This document shows positions 1 to 11,214 of a stretch of DNA of 64,000 nt, in pieces. Origin of the DNA: Morchella semilibera (Eukaryota; Ascomycota; Pezizomycetes; Pezizales; Morchellaceae); contig WBVU01000003.1 in assembly GCA_009192285.1 (NCBI GenBank), positions 3,875,973-3,939,972 on the forward strand. The letters run 5' to 3'. The translations under genes and the position numbers were made by a program. Each line of letters opens with the position of its first letter. Position 1 is the first letter of the stretch. The notes under the pieces are model-generated. The model saw only the letters and a list, made by a program, of their open reading frames with translations, did no database searches and had not been told where the DNA came from.

Positions 1-54
1 CAACGACCGTTTAACATTCCGGATCGCTCATATGCGTTCTCGCATTCGCTTTTG

Positions 55-120
55 CCTTCGCTTTCGTTTTCGTTCCCGTTCCCATTTTCGTACCCGTACC
101 CGTACCCGTTCCCGTTTCTT
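55..120. repeat. imperfect pyrimidine-rich hexamer repeat
   Basis: A run of variants of TTCGTT, TTCCCG and TACCCG, repeated about ten times with drift, gives a strongly C/T-biased strand. It is probably a degenerate microsatellite. It encodes nothing recognisable. Confidence 0.75.
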
Positions 121-1475
121 TTAAAAACCTTACTTTTCTCTGTTCTTTCATTTATGCTCTGCAGAACGCTTATAGACTAGGAAGTTAATTCAATCTTGGG
201 GGTGGCCATGGTGGTGTTGTTTGTGCATGATGCTGCAGCAGATAGCACCGATACGATACGATAGAGCGATATGGAGAGTGCAGGTGTGTTTATCTATCCT
301 AGAGTCAAAGAGTCAAAGGAGTAGACTATCATATCTGTTCCCCACCAATCCAATTCCACCGCCCCCCTCATCCTCCCCTCCCCCAGATCCCCAGATCATG
401 CACTCATCACTGAGTAATTAACCAAGTTCTCCGAAACGATATTCGGGCCTCCACTCCAAATGAAACGAATCCACGTCCGCGCCGAATGAACCAAGCGAGA
501 CAAGGCCAAACAGCACTCATCGTGGGTACCAATACATGCCATACTGCACTTTCCTACCCAGAATATCTCTCTGCCCAGATAATAGAGTTGGCACATGTAC
601 TTGTACTTACATACAATACGGAACATGAAACATCATCATTATTCTGGAGGAAACCCTAACGTGTCTGTGTTCTCCACGTTGGAAATGTTACACAGCTCTC
701 TTTCTCTCTGCAACCACACACCCAAACAACCCACACACAAAACCAACAACCAACCCAACAGGATGGGTTCGTCCCGCAGCTAAGCCTTTTCACCGGCTGG
801 CCCAATAGAAATTTTAGGGTGTCAATGTTGCACAATACCAACAACAGCACAGTGAGCTTGAGGGAATGGAGGGGGCGAGCATTCATGGGGGCCAACTTAG
901 TAGTATTACAGTGAGCACATCGATCATGGGAAATTAACTGAGAGGGCGGGGTATGGTGTCGACGCTTAACTACCAGGCACGGGAGCTAGGTTGGCGGGCG
1001 TGATCATCAGTGAGAAACAGTGTGGCTAGCCGTTGTTCGTGTCCTAGCCTCATCAGTGCCAATGGTGATGATTGTAATTAATCTTCAGCTAGGCCGGCGG
1101 GGTGGTGGGCGTTACTGTTTTACGTGGTGTACCCAGCATGAACCAGCAGAATTAAGATTGAGTCGCTCGCTGCGGCACGGGCTGGCGCTGGTACCGGACC
1201 GGCCGGCGCGGCGAGTAGAGTGGGTAGATAGGCCGGCTACATTGGTGTTTACTTTGTTTGCTGCAGATATTAGTAGGTACATATTATGAATGGAAGTAAA
1301 CAGTAGTTGGAGTAAGGAGCATGGTTTCCTAAATTCAAGGTGGGTAGCGATTCCGAGGCCTAGGATGGACCCGGAGTCGTACACAGACGTATGTATGCAC
1401 CTATGGCTACGGGTGTTTCGAGGTTTAGGATCCGCCTGTTCAGGCCTGCATTCTATATTACTTGCTACATACGTT

Positions 1476-1492
1476 GGGGGGGGGGGGGGGGG
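1476..1492. repeat. long G homopolymer
   Basis: About seventeen G bases in a row, followed by a further G/A-rich stretch to about 1520. Such runs are common assembly and polymerase trouble spots and are likely to vary in length between strains. Confidence 0.85.
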
Positions 1493-3953
1493 AGGGGACT
1501 GGGGAGAGGGGGGGCTGGGAGTCTGTTCGGATCCCAGCAGACAGTTTTCGTAGCAGCGGCTTTCTGGGGTCAGGCCTACATCTATGGATTAACCTTATGG
1601 TTTAGGAGTAGAGAAGTTGGTTCTGGATAACTGGTGTAGAAGTAGGAGGAGCCATCCGCTACATACACCTACAGCCTTGCACTTACAGCGCAATGCAGTT
1701 GATTCCAAATCTCTTTTAGTAATCTACTCTACCACCCCTTAGTAGTAATATCCACTACTGCTATTTCATAAGATAAATATTCAAGGTTAGCTTAGTCATT
1801 TCCCCTGGACAATGGCCATACCGGGCGCATCCAGACTCACATAAAAAAAACACAACGAACTGTCATTGATACCTGTAGGGTTAGGTTTCTGAACCAACTT
1901 CCCCCCTGAAGCCACTTCTGTCCCCGAGACACCCTTCTCTAAAACCTGCCTCTCCCGTCACCATCCTCATCCTCATCATCCTCATCCTTCCCACGCCCAA
2001 AAACCCGGAAATACCATAACGAAACCCTAACCCTGCCTGAAAGCCCAAGCATGAGTGGTCCCGGACACCCGCTCCGGGGCCAACCTAAACGACCCGTATA
2101 AAGCGCCTATCCCTCCCTTCCTTCCTCCCTTCCTCACCCTCTCCCGCCCTATCGTATGGTAAAGTGTACAGTGCAGGCCCGCTATGGCACGAGAAGCTCG
2201 ACTTATCAGAGCATACTGTATAATCTATTGATCTGTCTTACATAGGTACATGTAGTACTTGCCACCCAGCTACATAGCAGCAGCAGCTAATAGCACCACG
2301 CCACTAAGCCATGCAAAAAAACAATAATGACGACACGGCCTGAGCAGCCCTGCTGAAACGAAAAAAAGAAAGAAAAAAAGGCCTTGGGCTGCGCTGCCGC
2401 AAGAAGCACATTTTGCACCGTATGAGAGACCTTCCCGCCAGGCTTACGTATGTGATGCGATATGGTGTGCCTGTGCCTGCTGGTCAATGTCAGCCCTCCC
2501 CCACCCCACCAAGCGCGCGCCAATCGAACCGGGGGGCGTTATTACGTACTGTAGGAAAAGTTCTATGGGCCAACGGGGGGGTTTCAGATCGTCCCGTGGG
2601 TGCGTTGTATGCAGGTGTAGATTTGGGAAGGGGGGGGCGATCTCCCGTGTTTCTGGCGCGTTGGATGGGGTTGGTGGGTAGGTTTTTGCGATTTGTGGGA
2701 ACGATGGTGATGATGATGTGTAGATGTTGTAATTTGGGGGGGGCTTGGAATTTTTAGATGTGGGGATTAATGGGGGGGGGGGGGTTGGTGGATTGGGAAT
2801 TATTATTTGACATTGCGTTTGTGGGTGTGCTGCATGGTGTATCACTCGGCTTTCGTGTGGGGTAGTGGGTTTTCCATCATTACTGGTCGTCAGTCCCGAT
2901 GTTGGGAGGGTTGCACTGCTTTGAGCTTGTGTAAGCACTTTTACTTAAACCTTTCAAAAAAAAAGAATCTATAAATTCGAGTCCGCATATGCTAAATAGA
3001 ATCACCAAATATCACTCGGAGCCAACCAGGCCTGTGCATCCCAACTCCAATTACGGTAACTACCGTTATCAGAATCACAATTGCAAATCTCACAATCACA
3101 ACGCGCACGCCCGCAGCAAGCCAAACAGAACAGCAGAATTGCTCAAATAGTAGAATCATATCATAAGGCCCAAAAGCCCGATCCGATGTATTTCATACCA
3201 CATATATATATGCATCCTCCGCTGCACATCAGCCCCCCCTTCTCTGTAGCGCTACTTGTACGTATACATGTAGTATACTACACCCCTCTCCAAATCCAAC
3301 TCGTAATAAAGGACGTCTACCAGCGTAAAACAAAATGTATATGCATCCAGAACAAAAAGGGGGAAAAAAAAGAAAAAAAGGCCGACCATGGCATGCAGGC
3401 GATAAGCTCACCCACCGGGCTCTTCGCTCGATAAAGTAAACAGACCATACACATAGAATGTATCTAGAGATTGGGACTCCACACCAGGAGCCAATCAAAG
3501 AAGAGGTTTAAAAAAGTTAGTAAACGTGTTGTCCATCCAGCTCAGCCCAGACGGATCCGAAGGAGGGGATAGAACAGAACATAAAGAGAGGAATACGATC
3601 ACAAACGTTACCGCCAGATGGAAAAACTAAAACCGTAGGTACCAAAATGCCAAATGCAAAAAAAAAGAAAAGAAAAAAACGCCCCAGCCCCCAAGAATGA
3701 AGAAATCAGTACAATGAACCAGAAGAAGCCCGCTCGCTCGCTCAAAAAAAAAAGGAAGGAAAAAATCAGAAAATCAGGAACGCCAATGAAACAAAACAAA
3801 AACCGCACCAGCGCACAAGAATACAAAAAATTACATCAAAACACTGTCATGTGAGAAACGAAAAAAACATGAAAAAGGGTTATGCAACAAAAACACAAGG
3901 TCGCGGTCAGCATAATACTCATAAGTGGCATCAATGACCCGGACTCATCCGCC

Positions 3954-4754
3954 TTATGTCCGTCGACTCCGCCCACTCTTTACTTTCTTCCCCTCGCCCA
4001 CGCCTGCCTCGGCCTCCGTCTTTGGTACCGGTGGTAGGTCAAGTCTATACCGCCTGACACTACCATTATCCTCGCCCTCCCAAAATACTCGCTTCCGTCC
4101 TCCCAATCCACATAACCATCTCCTCCATCCTTTCATCTCCTTATCCGCCTCCTCATATTCCCTTCGTCTCGCCTCGTCGCCTTTCCAGTCGATCGTCACT
4201 GCACCCAGCCCTACAACCGGTGCTCCAAACACAACTTCCGGCCTCACATGCGCCCTTGGCGGTGCCTCCACGCCCGGTAGTCTGTAATGATCGTCAGAGG
4301 TTGTCGGTGAGGTGACGTAGATGCTCGACTGACGTCGAGAGGGTGGCGGAGGATATTTCTGGTATCGTGTTGAGGACCTTCGAGTCACTGTACTTGTGGC
4401 CGCTGTTGATGCTGAGCGCCCAGAGCGTTCGGAGCGTCCTGAATGTTGGGTGGATGCTGATCCGCTGGAGACGCTTTCCCGTCGCTCGCGACCGCCTCTT
4501 TCGCAGGTGGGTGACACGAGGATACCACTATCGGAACGTATGACTGGGTTGAACTCGCACACGTTGTTATGGGTGTCGGGAGCTACGGTCGACCAAAACG
4601 TTGTGTTTGAACTGGTCTTTTCGGAAAGGTTCGAGGTGAGTTGGAGATGAGGCCGGGGTCGGGGTGCGGGGGAGAGACCCGTTAATTCGGGGGTTGCGCT
4701 GGGAGTAATGGACATGTAAGAGAGGGGTGAGTCCTGGCGGAAGGATGTGTACAT
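3954..4754 (-). CDS. hypothetical Ser/Arg-rich protein
   Basis: An uninterrupted 266-codon frame from an ATG. The N-terminal half is rich in Ser, Thr and Pro, with a clear Ser/Arg repeat stretch around residues 85-130 that looks disordered. The C-terminal third is charged and more ordered, with a patch rich in Trp, Gly and Arg near residues 205-220, and ends in a basic tail. I recognise no family. No membrane segment or signal peptide is visible. In favour of its being real are its length, biased but non-repetitive composition, and an ATG followed by a plausible start. A long gene-free stretch lies upstream. It is probably lineage-specific. Confidence 0.6.
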   Translation of the reverse strand: MYTSFRQDSPLSYMSITPSATPELTGLSPAPRPRPHLQLTSNLSEKTSSNTTFWSTVAPDTHNNVCEFNPVIRSDSGILVSPTCERGGRERRESVSSGSASTQHSGRSERSGRSASTAATSTVTRRSSTRYQKYPPPPSRRQSSIYVTSPTTSDDHYRLPGVEAPPRAHVRPEVVFGAPVVGLGAVTIDWKGDEARRREYEEADKEMKGWRRWLCGLGGRKRVFWEGEDNGSVRRYRLDLPPVPKTEAEAGVGEGKKVKSGRSRRT

Positions 4755-5131
4755 TTTGTATGTTAATGGAGTGGGTATAATTGCACTCTTGGCCAGTTGT
4801 GAAGAGTACAGATTTATATGAGGAATTAAACGTTAGAGTGAGAGACGTGGAAGTAATTTATTACAGGCAGTGTTTATTTTATTTTCCCTGCCAGATGGTA
4901 AAACAATGATAGTAATTATAGTAACGGATAAAGATAGTGGTAACGGCAATAGGTAGCAATAGTATTATTAGGTAGCCGTAATAGTAGTAGTATGTATTTA
5001 GGTAGTGGTGGTAGTGCTAGCAAGTAGTGGTGGATGTCGACTCCAGCTGAAACCAAACCGAACCGAAAATCGTATCGCAAGGCGAAGCAGAGCTGAGAGG
5101 GTGGAATAATTGAAAAGCACTGTATCGTCAC

Positions 5132-5173
<42 letters not shown>
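5132..5173. repeat. (GTA)n microsatellite
   Basis: About fourteen perfect GTA units, with scattered GTA/GTAGTGGTG units on both sides (about 4975-5215) that suggest an older, decayed array. Confidence 0.9.
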
Positions 5174-5440
5174 TTTTGGTAGTGGTTATGTCTGCTATAG
5201 CAGAGGTAGTGGTGGTGTTGGAGTTCGTCTAACGTTTAGGCCTTAACGTTTAACGTTTGTCAGGTAATAGAAAAAAAATTCTGCGAGGGGGGTTCGTCGC
5301 TATCGATTCATTCGTTTGTGATTAATGTGGTTGATAGGCTAAGTGTCGTCCTTCCCTTGGCCAGCTTTCAACTTTTTGATTTGCTTCGTTGGTTTTTTTT
5401 TTCTTGCTATGTCGTGTCAAACCTCAAGCAAGGAAGAAGG

Positions 5441-5466
5441 AAGCAAGCAAGCAAGCAAGCAAGCAA
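5441..5466. repeat. (AAGC)n microsatellite
   Basis: About six and a half AAGC tetramers in a purine-rich stretch that continues to about 5560. Confidence 0.9.
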
Positions 5467-6002
5467 AGAAAAGAAAGGAAACGTGGGGAGGGAGTGAGGG
5501 GAGGGGGGGAGGGAAAAGAAAGAAGCAGAGACGGAACTTGAAGAGAAAGAGAGAGGGAGGTTTCGACGTTCAGTTATGTTATATTTGATTCAAGCGGGCC
5601 TGCTACTGCATGCATGTCCTTTTTCTCTTCTCTTCCCCCCCCCCTCCTCCTCCCCTGCAAAGCATGTATGTAGGCAGGGCAAATTCTCCACTCTAGTTGG
5701 TAGTAGAGCACCGGCGGGATGTACATTACTACACACATGTAGGAACCGTTACAGGCAGAGAGCCATATGTGATAGGTGCTCCTCTATTCTGGAATAGGTA
5801 CGCAGAAGCGCGGGACCATGTCGGGTGATTTACGGGTCCACTAGAGCGTGTTTGGAGAGGCGCTCTTGGGGCGCTCCCCCCCCCCTTCCCAATGTGAATG
5901 GACTTCCTTCCTCTTCCCGTGGGCGGAAATGCCCGTGAAGATGTATTGGTGGGAAAGAGAGATGAAGCAAAGACCCGAGAACATGCACTGGCAGCCCGGG
6001 TC

Positions 6003-6047
6003 CTTGTTCTTCCTCTTCTTCTTCTTCCTCTTCCTCTTCTTTCTTTG
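6003..6047. repeat. pyrimidine (TTC/CTT) tract
   Basis: An almost pure C/T run on the plus strand, and another at about 6200-6265. Such tracts are common in fungal promoters, but no gene start lies close on the plus strand. Confidence 0.7.
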
Positions 6048-7933
6048 AAGAGAAGGAAGATGTTTCCAACCATTCTGTATCAGATCAGATCTTTGCCTTG
6101 GAAGGCATGTCTACAATGCGTGTCTGTGGTGCAAGCTTAGGTGTCTGGTACACAGCTCTTTGATGTGCGCATGCGAAGAGCAGTACTTACATGGATAGGT
6201 TCCTCCCCCCTCCCCCTCCCCCTCCTCCTCCTCTTCTTCCTCTTCTCCTTCTTCTTCTTTTCCCTTTCTTCTAGCTCCTACACATTCCGAATCTACACAT
6301 GCATCATCACCTCCTCTCGGAGGAGAGAGCATAATCTACTCTCTTCCTTTCTACTATTTGTGGCCATCTGTATGCACGGTATGGCGCAGTGCTCGCTCGT
6401 GATGTGCATGCCCCTAGAGATGTATGTAGGTAGCCCAGGGGTCAACCACACCTAACCAAGCAACGAGCACGGACCATTGCCAAAGCACGAGGACGAAACG
6501 AAATAAGCCAAGTTCAAACGGAACCAAAACACCAGACGCCCAGCCAGTGGTGGGGTAGACTACCGAAACTAACCAGCTAGCTGCGATCTAGCTAACTAGG
6601 TGCTCCTGTGCTGTCTGCCTCTCCTTCATATCTCTTGTCGCGACGTGTATACTCAATGATTTCTGTCAAGATAGGAGGTACGTATTGCTGTTGTCAACCG
6701 ATATTCAACAACAGATAGACAGACGAATAGAGAGTAGATGCTCTACCTAGCCGCCATAGTTTTATCACCACTCGCCCAAATCTGAATTTAAATTCAAGTT
6801 CTCGATTCCTCCTCCCTCCTCCCACGGTTACACATCCGTACCACTCAACCCGGAGTAGTATACACACTAATGTAACCTTATCACATGCAATGCGGGGAAC
6901 GTCACTCTCGTCCAGGCCTTTCTTTTCCTCAAACAAAAGATCAGAGGGAGGGGTTATTTTGGGTGTTTCGTTATCCCTTTTTTTTTTTTCAAGTGATGGT
7001 TTACTTCACCGCAAGCCACCAGAAAGCCACTCATGCCGTAGTTCTAAGCCACAGAATGAATGCGCTCATTGACAAATATCTTCGTCATGACCAGCTCCGC
7101 CGCAATCATTATGTTGCTCAATTACCGGATCGAACACCGTTCCCGTGTTTTTTCGAAGATCGATCTGCACTTTAACCCACCGCTTCATCCTTCAAGAAAC
7201 AAAAACAAGCAAACCTGCCTAGGTTGACAGGTAAAGCATGTGAAATTTGAAGGCTGTTGGGTAGCACTATTTACTTCAGGCTGGTAAGCACGCCGTAGGT
7301 ACACGAGGATTTAGAGGGTGACCTGTTTGGCTGAGAATGATGTGCCGGCAGGATATTCCCTGGAATAGTGAAGGGTAAATTATGGTATGGAACGTGATAG
7401 CCGAGATGTCAACGCATGTAGGAATTAGGGTATGCTCTAGAATACTTTAGCTGCAGATATGTATGCACCAAGGCCATTTTTTTCTTCCTTTCGCGTGAAG
7501 TCAGCCAAGAATTGCTTTCAAAAGATACCTTCATCATTTCAACTTTACTCTCTTCACCATCATCACTCGCAGTTGTCACTCCTCCAATCTCCCGCCTCCT
7601 TCAACGGCTCGGCAAACCGGCCCGGGCGGAGAAACTATCTTTAGTTAGCCCCCGAAACAAATATGGCTTAGCGTCACTATGGGCTCAGGGTTGGGGGTGG
7701 GGAAATGGTGAGAGCTCTGACCTCCGAACCCTTCTAGAAGGCCGGGTAAAGCTTTAAGCTCGCTTCTAATTTTTCGATGTTTACGGATGGATGGACGGGG
7801 ATGGACGGGGATGTGCCCGATTCTGCGTTTTTTTCCCTTTCTTTTTTTGTGGGTGTCCACTGTCACTGTCTGTCAGTGTGTGGCCGATGCGTGGGGGGAG
7901 TGGGTAAATTGACGATAGTGCTACCCCGAGCAG

Positions 7934-9109
7934 TTAATTGATAGAGTATTCCATTTGCGCGTTGTAAAATGAAGTTTCTGCAGTACTACAGCAGAAATTA
8001 TGTATGGGGAAAATTTCAAGACAAGGGATGTGATCAAAATATCGAAAAAAGACCGCTTCGAGAACGCCCAGAGCCATACCTATTACGAAATACCCCAGAT
8101 AGTAGTGGCTGGTCCTCGGAAGCCTCCTTCCCCTGTCGCCCCAACAATTATTTAGTTGCTTTTCGCTATTTTGGGTCATGTGTAATGGTAATTGCATATA
8201 TATTTGCTGTTCGGGCTAGTGGGGGTTTTCCCGATATTGGCATCGAAATAGCGATATCTGTAGCTGGGGGGCTTCTGGGCGTTAGCGCGGAAATGTCAAT
8301 TGCGATCTATTATATAGACTAGCGAGATTTGGAGGTTTGAAGGCACTAATATATCTACATTGTATATTGTTGTATATTGTGTATAAATGTATGTTTATAA
8401 GAGTTGAGTTAAGGGATATTATGAGATAAAGCGGGTCGGTAGTCCCCAATTGCATGGTAAACCGGCTATTATCTCGGAGAAATAGGGGTGCGCAATGGAA
8501 CAAAAGGAAACTCGCTGCAAGGAGCAAGTTTCGGCCATATCGTGCACAAACATAACGATCGGGGTATGAATGCACTACGAGTGTGACTTGCACACCGGTT
8601 GGAATCGAAAAAAAAATGTTGGATAGAAGATATTGTAGCAGTGCATTTCCCAAAGGATATAATTGCCGAATTAATATAATTTGTGTTAGATTCTGTGGTG
8701 CTGTCACGTTAGTTCGTCCTGGCTGAACCCATGTTTCATCGCCGCGATATAGACGGTAGAAGGAGGTGCAACAACGAAAATGGATGAGGCGATATGGTAC
8801 ATACTGTTTTTTCTTATGTAGAACAATCTGTGAAATACGCTCCCATGATTCAATTTCGAGCCTTCGAAATTCGAACGTCATTTGGTTGAGCAGACAGATA
8901 TATCTCATAGCAACCTCTGCGTTTAGGGCAGAGAACGCACCCGGGTAGCGAGAGTTCGGTGTTGCAGAGATGAAGATAAAGCGTATCCAATTCTTTTGTT
9001 GAAGATACATCAATGTAGTGATTCTGAGTACGTATGAGTTGAGGTTCAGGACGAGATAACATGTGATGACGTGGCTGTCGGGAATCAGCAGCTGCAGTGG
9101 TGTCCTCAA
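7934..9109. other. unassigned open frames, doubtful
   Basis: Two overlapping open stretches are the only long ones here: 275 codons on the minus strand (8282-9109) and 117 codons on the plus strand (7969-8322). The minus frame is hydrophobic in parts, with Leu/Ile-rich segments near residues 140-205, but I recognise no family and see no good start context. The plus frame has one strong hydrophobic segment near residues 60-105. Either could be a decayed gene or chance openness. I would not annotate a product. Confidence 0.25.
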
Positions 9110-9967
9110 GGGCTCAACTACTTACATGTACTTTATGCTTTGCCCAGTAGGTCGTAACCACAAGCGTTAACGCATGTATGCTCAAAGTAAATCGGTCCTC
9201 CTCAACCTACATACACTCACTGTTGAAGGAAACTACCGCATAAGTTGGAACAGGGGCAAGAACGCGGAGGGGAACTTGATGCTTGATTGACTGAGGTACC
9301 TTTATCTATCCTATTTACCTATCCATATATCTCTAGAAGAACTAGACATCAATGGTTTGATTCTCACGCTTCTCTTTGTACTGATGTACATTCTAGTGAA
9401 TCCCCTAGGCTCAAAAGTTACGTTTCAATACCCGAGTGAGAAATTGTGAAGATTGACAACTTGAAGTGGTGATATTCGGTCTGTATGACACCTATACAGA
9501 AAGTATGGGTTTTATTTATAGTAAAACTGGTCTGTACTTAGAGGTATAGTGCCTGACTCGCAAGGGGACTGATTAATTGGGGTTAGATTTCGTATTTTAA
9601 AGGAGACTGACATGGAGCATACTTAACTAAGGCAGATAGTATCGAGACCATTGTCACATTTTGAGAACCGGTGTATTCAAATAGTGTGGCATTGACACTG
9701 CTAACAGAGAGCTAACCCTAGCCTAGTCTGCTACTTAAGAATTTATGCGAGTGATTATTCATGATCGTGGTTCAAGATAATAGATAAGAGCCAATCAATG
9801 CTGGTAAATACATGTGTTTGTTTTGATCGCCCCAGAGCGTCAACCGGTATCGATATGAGGAGAAGAGAGCTAGAGTGGAATTTTAAACTAATCTACAGTT
9901 CATGCGATGTTACTCATTATTTGCACATTGCGTTAAACATCCCTTCCTCTAGCTTTGGCCTCTCTTT
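9110..9967. other. intergenic, AT-rich
   Basis: No gene seen. It carries one TACATGTA (9123-9130) and two copies of CGAGTGA-N6-RTGA on the plus strand (9433-9449 and 9748-9764). The next gene ends at 9968 on the minus strand, so this is downstream of its 3' end. Confidence 0.5.
9433..9764 (+). repeat. two CGAGTGA-N6-RTGA elements
   Basis: Copies at 9433-9449 (GTGA as second box) and 9748-9764 (ATGA), direct orientation, 315 bp apart, downstream of the methyltransferase gene. Confidence 0.75.
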
Positions 9968-11214
9968 CTAAAGACTGCAAAAGAACCCACCACCAACCAG
10001 TCGATCTCCTACAGACGGTCTACATACTAATACGTCCTCCGTCTCACCCTCGGCAATTGGCGGTATCTCTTTCGGCTGCAATTGTGCGTCTGCCTCTGCG
10101 TCCGCTTCTACGACTGCATCTGGGTCTACGTGGACTAAAGACTCACTCTCCGCAAGTGCATCTTCCGCCTCTGCCCCGACCTTAACCTCTTCGCCCTCCA
10201 CATCAACCTTTCCCCGCTCCTTCGCTCTTACAGTTGTCCACTTGACGTTCCACGTCCTCAGGCCCGCTCCTATGCCCATACCGTGCGGCGAGAACTCAAC
10301 TACCATCTCTTTCGATAACGGAATCCCCGACTTCTTGATAACTTTCAAACAATCCGCGATCTGGGTTACACTAGGGCAGAATACACCCAATACACCATCT
10401 GGGAGAAGTCCATCCGACATCGCCTGTAGATACTCCTCTGTTCCGGGTAGGTCCAGGATGGCGTGCGACAGGAACGGGCCCGGGGATTCCCCTCCTCGGC
10501 ACGCTTCGCGAGCTGGTCCCTGACCCATTGAGCGGGATTACCGACATAAAAGTCTACATTCTTTCTATACAGGCCTCTGCGGAAGCCGGAAACAACCTTC
10601 TCAGCGTGTGCTGAGTGACGCGCAGAGATATCGATGGTATGGATTATCGCACCGCGCGGTCCGCCAGGCGGATTTGCGGCGTGGACGGCACGGCAGAGTT
10701 GCAGCGTCAGTGAACCATGTCCTGTGCCTGCTTCAAAGATCTCAATGGGCGGATTTGGCGCACTGTCGACATGAATATCTAGGAGATTTACGATTGTTGC
10801 GGCGTCGTGGGGATAGACCTACTTCACAGCTTGTATGTTAGTTTACGCTTTGCGTAGGGAGCTGAAGAAGAAGGGATCCGTACGGGAAGTGACAAGGCGG
10901 CGGACGTTGGTAACATATTCGTCGATTGTGGGGAAGGTGACGCAATACCCAACGCCTTTGACGGTGGAGACAATGTCGCGCGTGTTGGCTCCAATGATGG
11001 CGTCGTGTGCGATGCGCCCACTAGGGGTCTCAATTTTCTTGCCAGGCTTAAGAGGTTGCGAGAGAATTGTAGAACTAGTCCTGCCAGCTATGCGTCGTAG
11101 GTGGACGATGTCGCCCTCTGCGAAGGTCTGGTGGTTTGAGGAGATTAGTCGACGTAAAGAGGGGACTGTATAGCGGGTCCATGTCGGACCGTGTCGGAGA
11201 GTGGTAGTGAACAT
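9968..11214 (-). CDS. tRNA m1A58 methyltransferase-like (TRMT61/GCD14 family), frame-disrupted
   Basis: The protein reads as a SAM-dependent tRNA (adenine-58-N1) methyltransferase, probably the mitochondrial TRMT61B-like form rather than the nuclear Trm61. The first exon (ATG at 11214) has a basic N-terminus and a small beta domain with FAEGDIV and IIGANTRDIV. A second block (about 10817-10490) carries VYPHDAATIVNLLDIH and the SAM-binding EIFEAGTGHGSLTL, then HTIDIS. A third block (about 10490-9968) carries SHAILDLP and an acidic tail. Two junctions do not join cleanly. Near 10816-10843 the only obvious intron (CTAAC present) is about 28 nt and gives the wrong phase. Near 10485 the frame shifts by one base in a G/C-rich run. 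Either there is a sequence error there, a 47-nt intron removing conserved residues, or the gene is broken. Confidence 0.7.

Larger units (their letters stand above)
1..3953. other. gene-poor left flank
   Basis: I see no convincing coding gene here. The reading frames are short and low in complexity, many of them created by G or C runs and purine/pyrimidine strand bias. The stretch holds a hexamer-like repeat, a long G run, a telomere-box-like AACCCTAACCC near 2024, two copies of TACATGTA (2247 and 3265) and one exact CGAGTGA-N6-RTGA element (3002-3018, minus strand) with a near match at 2832-2848. It could contain the 5' regulatory region or untranslated exons of a gene outside the window. 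Confidence 0.5.
4755..7933. other. intergenic, simple repeats and pyrimidine tracts
   Basis: I see no supported gene. The region carries a GTA trinucleotide array, an AAGC tetramer array and two long C/T tracts (about 6003-6047 and 6200-6265). The short frames on both strands read through these tracts and give low-complexity Glu, Leu or Phe runs, which marks them as artefacts. Confidence 0.5.

Noticed and set aside
2444-2938. 164-codon minus-strand frame, rich in Pro and Thr
   Set aside because: Its composition follows G and T runs on the plus strand, it has no family content and it overlaps homopolymers.
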